DNA from: Nitrospirota bacterium
GTDB lineage: Bacteria > Nitrospirota > Nitrospiria > Nitrospirales > Nitrospiraceae
Direction: 5' to 3'
Assembly (NCBI GenBank): GCA_005877535.1
Contig: VBOM01000300.1
Location: 1-5,593 of the forward strand
DNA: 5,593 bases
A model generated the notes under the pieces. The model ran no database searches. It was not told the DNA's origin and saw nothing but the letters and a program-made list of their open reading frames with translations. Positions 1 through 5,593 of the stretch are shown here, piece after piece (within the stretch, counting starts at the first letter, position 1; each line of letters opens with the position of its first letter). Position numbers and translations under genes: made by a program.

Positions 1-282
1 TCATCGCAACAAGGCATTTATCCCCACCATTTCGGCCTGGTATTCTTGTCGAAAGGCTCGTGGCAACAGTTCTTGGAGCAGGCCCAGGCGAAAAGGTTGT
101 CCTTCTATCAACAGCCCCGCGTCCGGTTCCCCGGCACCAGCATCGAGCACCACACGTTCTTTCTCGAAGATCCATCCGGGAACCTCCTCGAGTTCAAACA
201 CTATCTCCATGAGTCGGCGATCTTCGGCGAGCGAGAGTATCGTGAGGTCGGCGACTCCTCTACGCATCCCGCTGGGTCGTAG
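1..282 (+). CDS. VOC-family (glyoxalase/bleomycin-resistance fold) protein, C-terminal part
   Basis: The reading frame is open from base 1 and stops with TAG at 280-282, so the start lies outside the window and 93 residues are visible. The segment H50-Y68, containing HHTFFLEDPSGNLLEF, is the typical last beta-strand pair of the vicinal-oxygen-chelate fold. E64 sits where these enzymes carry a metal-binding glutamate, and H9/H10 sit at the start of the second beta-alpha-beta-beta-beta module, where a metal-binding histidine is usual. FYQQPRVRFPG (35-45) fits the substrate-loop region. The superfamily includes glyoxalases, dioxygenases and antibiotic-modifying enzymes. Nothing visible fixes the substrate, so I assign the fold only. 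The gene converges on mtgA, with a 142-bp spacer holding repeat-like sequence. The internal TTG at 46 is not a credible start because homologous sequence continues upstream of it. The fold is secure; the specific function is unknown. Confidence 0.85.
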   Translation, partial: SSQQGIYPHHFGLVFLSKGSWQQFLEQAQAKRLSFYQQPRVRFPGTSIEHHTFFLEDPSGNLLEFKHYLHESAIFGEREYREVGDSSTHPAGS

Positions 283-286
283 TCTG

Positions 287-315
287 TAGCAGGATTCTGA
301 AAAAGTCCGCCAGCG
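287..315. repeat. Repeat-like block, possible end of a dispersed Nitrospira element
   Basis: Just after the VOC stop lies a block containing GGATTCTGAAAAAGTCCGCC. It can fold as a small hairpin, GGATT (292-296) with AGTCC (304-308), one pair being G-U, around an A-rich loop. From memory, similar blocks (GCAGGAT, CTGAAAAAGTCC, GCCAGC) recur many times in Nitrospira genomes, often with an inverted partner. Only one arm is present here and no second copy exists in this window, so the repeat status is inferred and not seen. Confidence 0.35.
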
Positions 316-328
316 TAAGAAGACCGTT

Positions 329-381
329 ATTTGGTTTATCTCGTTTGTCTGGTTAAACAAGACAAACGAGATGAACCAGAT
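329..381. repeat. Near-perfect 22-bp inverted repeat (hairpin), possible REP/MITE-like element
   Basis: The arms 329-350 and 360-381 are complementary over 22 positions with only two differences, at 331 and 337. Both would be G-U pairs in an RNA read from the plus strand. The inner 13 bp (ATCTCGTTTGTCT, 338-350, with 360-372) are perfect around a 9-nt loop (351-359). The element lies between the convergent VOC and mtgA genes. No T-run follows the stem on either strand, so it is not a classical intrinsic terminator, although a stem this long could still stop polymerase or protect 3' ends. Its AT-rich arms differ from the GC-rich flanks, which suits a mobile or repetitive extragenic palindrome. 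A smaller stem, GCGCG (393-397) with CGCGC (401-405), follows. Confidence 0.7.
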
Positions 382-424
382 CAACTCGTCCCGCGCGTCT
401 CGCGCCGGTACCCCGCCGAGCCTG

Positions 425-1177
425 TTACGGTTCGGGCTCTGGTTCGGGCTCTTGCTCTGGCTGGGTGGGCTCCCGATAGATCCGCTTGAGAATACGGTCG
501 TGGCGACGAGCCAAGGCGGTCGTCTTTCGCAGCGGATCGTATCGACGTGGCGACGGCAAGATGGCTGCCAGCCACGCGGCCTCGTCGGCCGACAGGTCAA
601 GCGATGACTTGTTGAAGTGATGACGGGCCGCTGCCTCAGCTCCATAAACGCCCTCCCCCCACTCGGCGACGTTGAGATACAGTTCGAGGATACGTTCCTT
701 CGTGAGATGATGTTCGAGGGAACGCGTAATCAGAGCTTCCCGCGCTTTTCGAAGCAGGGACCGTTCGGAAGACAGGTAGAGGTTTTTGGCCAGCTGCTGA
801 GTAATGGTGCTCCCCCCACGCTTGAGTTTGCCTGCTTCGAGGTTATACTGAGCCGCATCCTTGATCCCCTCCCAATCGAATCCCTCGTGGGTGAAGAACG
901 ACGCATCTTCCCCCGCCACGACTGCCTGGTGCAGGTAGGGGGAGATACGTGAGAGCGGTACCCACATCCAATGACGTCCAATGGTGTGGCCTTGTGCCTC
1001 AGCCTGCGCCTGTCGCGCTTCCATCAGGGCTGTCACAGATGGATTGGTCGCGTGTAAGACTGAAACATCTGGCATCGCGAGCAACCATAGGAAGAGGACC
1101 GCCCCGACCGGGAGGCAGAGGCCTATGATCAGGAAGGCCTTAACGCGGGATCGGGATCGTGCGGTTGACTTCCGCAT
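425..1177 (-). CDS. mtgA: Monofunctional biosynthetic peptidoglycan transglycosylase
   Basis: This 250-residue protein is a family-51 glycosyltransferase that polymerises lipid II into glycan strands at the outer face of the inner membrane, without a transpeptidase domain. Residues 13-35 form one hydrophobic membrane anchor after a basic N-terminus (MRKSTARSRSR), implying an N-in topology. All core motifs are visible: EDASFFTHEG (90-99) with catalytic E90; GGSTITQQLAKNLYLS (121-136); RKAREA (143-148) with E147 as the second conserved glutamate; and ILELYLN (163-169). YGAEAAARHHF (178-188) and ILPSPRRYDP (206-215) close the domain. The length is close to the usual 230-245 residues. The extra length is a Pro/Glu tail (236-250) ending in four Glu-Pro units, encoded by a 12-bp tandem duplication. 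The start is the ATG at 1177. No Shine-Dalgarno sequence is seen, and a candidate promoter lies so close that the mRNA would be nearly leaderless. The gene is divergent from engB. Confidence 0.95.
   Translation of the reverse strand: MRKSTARSRSRVKAFLIIGLCLPVGAVLFLWLLAMPDVSVLHATNPSVTALMEARQAQAEAQGHTIGRHWMWVPLSRISPYLHQAVVAGEDASFFTHEGFDWEGIKDAAQYNLEAGKLKRGGSTITQQLAKNLYLSSERSLLRKAREALITRSLEHHLTKERILELYLNVAEWGEGVYGAEAAARHHFNKSSLDLSADEAAWLAAILPSPRRYDPLRKTTALARRHDRILKRIYREPTQPEQEPEPEPEP
429..452 (-). repeat. Two tandem 12-bp units encoding Glu-Pro repeats at the mtgA 3' end
   Basis: GGTTCGGGCTCT occurs at 429-440 and again at 441-452 without a change. On the minus strand each unit encodes two Glu-Pro steps, and related hexamers continue just upstream in the gene, giving the acidic, proline-rich MtgA tail. 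Such tandem units expand or contract readily by slippage and stay in frame, so tail length may vary between strains. Confidence 0.8.
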
Positions 1178-1189
1178 TAGAGGCTGCGT

Positions 1190-1218
1190 ATCACAGAGTC
1201 GATGAGTTCCTGTGTCAA
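1190..1218 (-). promoter_or_regulatory. Candidate sigma70-type promoter for mtgA
   Basis: On the minus strand a perfect -35 box TTGACA (1218-1213) is followed after 17 bp by TGTGAT (1195-1190), which matches four of six -10 positions. Transcription would begin near 1183, only about six bases before the mtgA ATG at 1177. This agrees with the lack of a ribosome binding site there. It is a consensus match by eye; the weak -10 keeps confidence moderate. Confidence 0.4.
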
Positions 1219-1227
1219 TAACATAAT
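1199..1227 (+). promoter_or_regulatory. Candidate promoter for engB
   Basis: CATAAT at 1222-1227 matches five of six -10 positions, with a poor -35 (TCGATG, 1199-1204) 17 bp upstream. Transcription would begin near 1234, which leaves a leader of about 18 nt before the ATG at 1252 but almost none before the ATG at 1237. The site overlaps the candidate mtgA promoter on the other strand, so the two could compete for polymerase. Confidence 0.3.
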
Positions 1228-1251
1228 ATCTGATAGATGGACGGGTGCGGC

Positions 1252-1854
1252 ATGAGAATCCTCACAGCAGAGTTTATCAGAGGTTGTGCGGGGCCAGAGC
1301 AGTTTCTGAAAAGTGAACTCCCGGAAGTCGCCTTCATCGGGCGGTCGAACGTCGGAAAGTCCTCTCTCATCAACTCCCTGTTGCAGCGAAAGGGACTAGC
1401 CAAGGTGAGCCGCACGCCGGGAAAGACACGCTTGGTCAACCTCTTTCGGATCACCAGCGACGATCCTGGGTTGGCGCGTTTTGTGGTGGTGGATTTGCCC
1501 GGGTATGGATACGCGAAGGTGTCGAAAGCGTTGCGGGCTCAGTGGGCGCCATTGATCGAGCAGTATCTCGATGGGAGTGAACAGCTGCGTGTCGTGGTGG
1601 TGTTGGTGGAAAGCCGGGTGCTGAGCGAACAGGACAGAGAGACGATCGCATGGCTCATGTCCGTCGGGCGGCCCCCTATCGTGGTGGCGACAAAAGTGGA
1701 TAAGTTAAAAATGAGCGAGCGCGGCGGTGCGCTTCATCGGCTGCAGGAAGGGCTGGGATTGGTCGAAGGCGGCGAAGTCATTCCTTACTCGTCGGTGACG
1801 GGCGAGGGGCGGAACCGGTTGTGGGCGGTCCTGAAAGAGCGGATTCGAACTTGA
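1252..1854 (+). CDS. engB: Ribosome biogenesis GTP-binding protein EngB (YihA/YsxC)
   Basis: This TRAFAC-class GTPase acts in late assembly of the 50S ribosomal subunit in the cytoplasm and is essential in many bacteria. The frame encodes 200 residues from the ATG at 1252. The GTPase motifs appear in order: G1 GRSNVGKS (30-37); the G2 region RTPGKTR (54-60), with T55 and T59 as candidate switch threonines; G3 DLPGYG (81-86); G4 TKVDK (147-151); and G5 SSVTGEG near the C-terminus. I chose 1252 because family members typically begin with a short segment like MRILTAEF before the LPEVAF strand. An in-frame ATG at 1237 would add five residues (MDGCG) and almost abut the predicted transcription start. 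One mild oddity is VESR (119-122), where an Asp before Ser-Arg is more common. The last 77 bp overlap the 3' end of the convergent surA-like gene. The identification is very secure. Confidence 0.95.
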   Translation: MRILTAEFIRGCAGPEQFLKSELPEVAFIGRSNVGKSSLINSLLQRKGLAKVSRTPGKTRLVNLFRITSDDPGLARFVVVDLPGYGYAKVSKALRAQWAPLIEQYLDGSEQLRVVVVLVESRVLSEQDRETIAWLMSVGRPPIVVATKVDKLKMSERGGALHRLQEGLGLVEGGEVIPYSSVTGEGRNRLWAVLKERIRT

Positions 1855-2806
1855 TCTCGATGTAGGCCTTGTTCTTGAGGCCGGCCAGCCACGCTTGAAA
1901 GACATCTTCGCTTTTCTGCTGAAAGACGAGTCCCTGGATTTCAGTGCGGACTTGCTCATACGGGCGGAACTGTTTGGGTTTCTTGTCTTCCAGGCGCACG
2001 ATGTGAAATCCTTCCGAGGTTTCGATCATATCCGAGATGCCGCCGGGTACCAGGGTTGCAATGGTGCGCTCGATCCCCGGCAAGAGTTCTCCCTGCCGCA
2101 CTAAGCCCAGGTGTCCTCCGTGTGAGGCATTCGGGGCGTCTGAAAAGCGCAGTGCCAAATCCTCGAAGGACTCCCCCTGCTTGAGCCGTGCCACCACCTC
2201 ACGAACTTTCTCCTTCGCGTCGGCCGTATCGTTCGGTGAGCGGGGCTGAATGAGAATCTGGCTGAGCGTGTATTCCTCAGAAAGTGCGAACCGATCGCGG
2301 TGTTCCTGGAAGTACCGTTTCATGTCGGAGTCCGCGACCATTACCCCACTCCGCACCTCGCGGTCGACGATCCTGAGCAGCAGTAGCTGTTCTCGGACGT
2401 TTTTCATATCTGCCGGGTTCGTCTCGTCGATCGTTCCCCCCTGTTGCTTCATCTGCCTAGCCGCTTGCAGAACTTCCTGATCGGTGACCGCGATGCCTCG
2501 CACCTTGGCTTCCTGGAGTTGCAACTTGCGCTCGATCATCGAGGTCAGCGCCATGTATTCCGCCGTCTTGAGCTGGCGCGCGAGGACGTCTCCGCGATAC
2601 TCTTTCTGAATCCGCTCCCGCTCCGTGGCGAGCTCCCGTTTCATCTCGGACAGCATGATGAGGTCCGAGTTGACGATCGCGATGATCCCATCTTCTATCT
2701 GCGCGGCTGAAAGAAGGGGCGCCTGTGCAAATAGCCCAAGCGCGAAGAAGACCGTATGCCTCAGCCAGTCTGGTACCTTCGTGATGAACGGTCGGATCGT
2801 GATCAT
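1778..2806 (-). CDS. SurA-like periplasmic peptidyl-prolyl cis-trans isomerase/chaperone
   Basis: From the ATG at 2806 the protein has 342 residues. A signal peptide with hydrophobic core VFFALGLFAQAPLL likely ends after LSAA (residues 32-35). It is followed by the SurA N-terminal chaperone region, starting IIAIVNSDLI, with long helices to about residue 175. One parvulin (rotamase) domain spans about 177-275, including SQILIQP, FEDLALRFSD, GGHLGLVRQGELLPG and GFHIVRLEDK. Such proteins fold outer-membrane and secreted proteins in the periplasm; E. coli SurA has two parvulin domains, here only one is seen. The start has GAGG (2819-2816) nine bases upstream and gives a normal signal peptide. A TTG at 2908 would prepend 34 unconvincing residues and lacks a ribosome site. 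The last 23 or so residues, after IEIKF, are Pro/Ser-rich and encoded antisense to engB. It is the last gene of the probable mfd operon. Confidence 0.9.
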   Translation of the reverse strand: MITIRPFITKVPDWLRHTVFFALGLFAQAPLLSAAQIEDGIIAIVNSDLIMLSEMKRELATERERIQKEYRGDVLARQLKTAEYMALTSMIERKLQLQEAKVRGIAVTDQEVLQAARQMKQQGGTIDETNPADMKNVREQLLLLRIVDREVRSGVMVADSDMKRYFQEHRDRFALSEEYTLSQILIQPRSPNDTADAKEKVREVVARLKQGESFEDLALRFSDAPNASHGGHLGLVRQGELLPGIERTIATLVPGGISDMIETSEGFHIVRLEDKKPKQFRPYEQVRTEIQGLVFQQKSEDVFQAWLAGLKNKAYIEIKFESALSGPPTTGSAPRPSPTSKE

Positions 2807-2834
2807 GGTTATGGGCCTCGCCACGCGTCGATGG

Positions 2835-2846
2835 GATCGGCCGATC
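2835..2846. promoter_or_regulatory. 12-bp perfect palindrome upstream of the surA-like gene
   Basis: GATCGGCCGATC is a perfect 12-bp palindrome between the candidate promoter and the ATG at 2806, flanked on both sides by TCGA (2829-2832 and 2848-2851). Dimeric regulators often bind such sites, and it would also form a stem in the leader. Sequences of this kind arise by chance in GC-rich DNA, and no regulator is evident nearby. Confidence 0.25.
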
Positions 2847-2862
2847 GTCGAGGGTGCGATGG

Positions 2863-2890
2863 ATTGTACACGAATTGAGGAGGACTTGAA
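2863..2890 (-). promoter_or_regulatory. Candidate internal promoter before the surA-like gene
   Basis: On the minus strand TACAAT (2868-2863) matches five of six -10 positions, with a poor -35 (TTCAAG, 2890-2885) 16 bp upstream. It would yield a leader of about 50 nt for the ATG at 2806, which also favours that start over the upstream TTG. It would let the surA-like gene be expressed independently of the broken gene ahead of it. Confidence 0.3.
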
Positions 2891-2925
2891 GAGTCTGAGT
2901 GAGGGCAATTTCGATCCGTAACGAA

Positions 2926-3078
2926 TCAGTGTGTACCGACATCGTCGGCGACATAGCGAGAAGCGTCGGCGAGGCGGATGATCGCCTTCGCGCGGATGTC
3001 GGCGATCACGCCGTCAAAACGCTTTCGGCGCTTCTCGTTGAGCAGTTCCTGTCGGAGACGCTCCCTGATCGCCCCCTT
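2926..3078 (-). pseudogene. Out-of-frame C-terminal remnant of the PpiC-type lipoprotein
   Basis: Directly after the conserved AKGG of the upstream foldase reading frame, a different frame carries IRERLRQELLNEKRRKRF and then GVIADIRAKA, ending in TGA at 2926-2928. This is the charged helical segment that normally follows the parvulin domain in PpiC/SurA proteins, where it packs back on the N-terminal helices. No start codon or ribosome site of its own precedes it, so it is best read as the detached tail of the lipoprotein gene. The 30 or so residues upstream in this frame (to 3201) do not resemble a protein family. Removing one G from the G5 run at 3072-3076 (C5 on the plus strand) would rejoin the two frames. 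Confidence 0.7.
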
Positions 3079-3670
3079 TCGCTTTCGTTTTGAAGTCGAT
3101 GGAATAACGCTGCGCAAACTTGGCGAAGCTCCCTCCTTGGTTGACCTGCTTCTCGAGATCTTTCGCAGCCGGAAAATTGGGCAGTAGCATCTGCGACACA
3201 TTCACTTTCAATGGTGTTAAGAGTTCGTTGGCATGCTGCTCGTAGAAGGCGTCCAATTCCTCTTTCGAGAGTTCGACCTTGGCTTTGATCCGGTCCTTGA
3301 GGAGCTCGTCGAGAATCAGTTGTTCCCGGTAGCGTTGCGCTCGATCGCGGATGGCATCGTCCTGGTCGAGTCCAAGCTTGCGCGCTTCCTGCATGAGTAA
3401 CTCTCGGGTGATGAGTTCGTCGAGGAAGAGGCGCTTTCCCCCTTCTTTCTGGTACCGCGCCCTGGTGGCCTCGGCCAGTTCTCCCCAGCGGGTGTCGAAT
3501 TCGGTCTGCGTGATCTGTCGGCCGTTGACGAGGGCCAGCACCCCTTCCTCGGGCGGTGGCTTGCAGCTGGTGAGCAGTAGGAGGCTACCAGTGATGGCGC
3601 CGGCGAGCAGGGAGACAAGGCGGAAACCAGCGACGTTCACGGATCCGTTCGATGTTCGAGTCATAGGCAC
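3014..3670 (-). CDS. PpiC/SurA-type foldase lipoprotein, truncated in the parvulin domain (probably broken)
   Basis: This 218-residue product begins at a GTG (3670) with AAGG (3680-3677) six bases upstream; an ATG two codons later (3664) is possible but further from that site. A lipoprotein signal peptide has a hydrophobic stretch (about 18-33) and lipobox LTSC (33-36), with C36 as the acylated residue. A Lys at +2 suggests outer-membrane delivery. The SurA/PrsA-like N-terminal region starts at GVLALVNGRQI (43-53) and runs through charged helices to about 150. A parvulin domain opens at VNVSQMLLP (156-164) and continues through FAKFAQRYSIDFKTKAKGG (182-200). The conserved remainder of that domain, usually 50 or more residues ending in a GYHI-like strand, is missing. 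Instead come 18 out-of-frame residues (DQGASPTGT onward) and a stop. The gene starts 11 bp after the mfd stop, so co-transcription is likely. A chaperone role for the N-terminal part remains possible; isomerase activity does not. Confidence 0.8.
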   Translation of the reverse strand: MPMTRTSNGSVNVAGFRLVSLLAGAITGSLLLLTSCKPPPEEGVLALVNGRQITQTEFDTRWGELAEATRARYQKEGGKRLFLDELITRELLMQEARKLGLDQDDAIRDRAQRYREQLILDELLKDRIKAKVELSKEELDAFYEQHANELLTPLKVNVSQMLLPNFPAAKDLEKQVNQGGSFAKFAQRYSIDFKTKAKGGDQGASPTGTAQREAPKAF

Positions 3671-3681
3671 GTGAAACCTTG

Positions 3682-5593
<1,912 letters not shown>

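Noticed and set aside
329..381. The palindrome as a bidirectional intrinsic terminator for VOC and mtgA
   Set aside because: The stem is strong but neither strand has a T-run after it, so I list it as a repeat and leave termination only as a possibility.
1..645. A 214-codon minus-strand open frame covering the left end of the window
   Set aside because: Its right part is antisense to the VOC coding sequence, and its left part overlaps mtgA in the wrong frame and reads through the palindrome. The translation is rich in Arg/Pro/Ser with no family resemblance.
371..1205. Plus-strand frames at 371-607, 617-952 and 981-1205 opposite mtgA
   Set aside because: All are antisense to mtgA, whose motifs are complete; their translations show no family features.
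1237..1251. Upstream ATG start for engB
   Set aside because: It adds MDGCG, unlike the usual family N-terminus, and leaves almost no leader after the predicted transcription start. It cannot be fully excluded.
2807..2908. N-terminal extension of the SurA-like protein from a TTG at 2908
   Set aside because: There is no ribosome binding site, the start codon is rare, and the extra 34 residues would push the signal peptide inside the protein.

Overview
The window looks like ordinary chromosomal DNA from a Gram-negative, moderately GC-rich bacterium. My best guess is Nitrospira or a close relative in Nitrospirota. The reasons are the protein flavour, the order mfd / PpiC-type lipoprotein / SurA-like foldase, and a hairpin-bearing intergenic spacer that resembles dispersed repeats I remember from Nitrospira genomes. 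That placement rests on memory and was not checked by a search. No phage, plasmid, CRISPR, tRNA, rRNA or intact insertion sequence was seen, and I found no undescribed multi-gene system.

Layout from left to right: (1) 1-282, plus strand, the C-terminal part of a VOC/glyoxalase-fold protein cut by the window edge. (2) 283-424, a convergent spacer with a nearly perfect 22-bp inverted repeat and an adjacent repeat-like block. (3) 425-1177, minus strand, mtgA, a monofunctional peptidoglycan glycosyltransferase with a Glu-Pro repeat tail. (4) 1178-1251, a short divergent promoter region. (5) 1252-1854, plus strand, engB (yihA/ysxC), a ribosome-biogenesis GTPase. (6) 1778-2806, minus strand, a SurA-like periplasmic peptidyl-prolyl isomerase/chaperone whose 3' end runs 77 bp into engB antisense. 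(7) 2926-3670, minus strand, a second PpiC/SurA-type foldase predicted to be a lipoprotein. It appears broken: most of the parvulin domain is missing and the conserved C-terminal helices are in another frame. (8) 3682-5593, minus strand, the C-terminal two thirds or so of mfd, the transcription-repair coupling factor, cut by the right edge.

The three minus-strand genes mfd, lipoprotein foldase and SurA-like foldase form a probable operon. The gap between mfd and the lipoprotein gene is only 11 bp, and a candidate internal promoter lies before the surA-like gene. The two foldases would act in the periplasm on secreted and outer-membrane proteins, and MtgA polymerises glycan strands at the inner membrane, so the window is weighted towards envelope biogenesis. 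Mfd (DNA repair) and EngB (50S assembly) are housekeeping neighbours. The points most worth a second look are the broken foldase, the convergent engB/surA-like overlap, the intergenic palindrome, and unusual residues in two Mfd helicase motifs.
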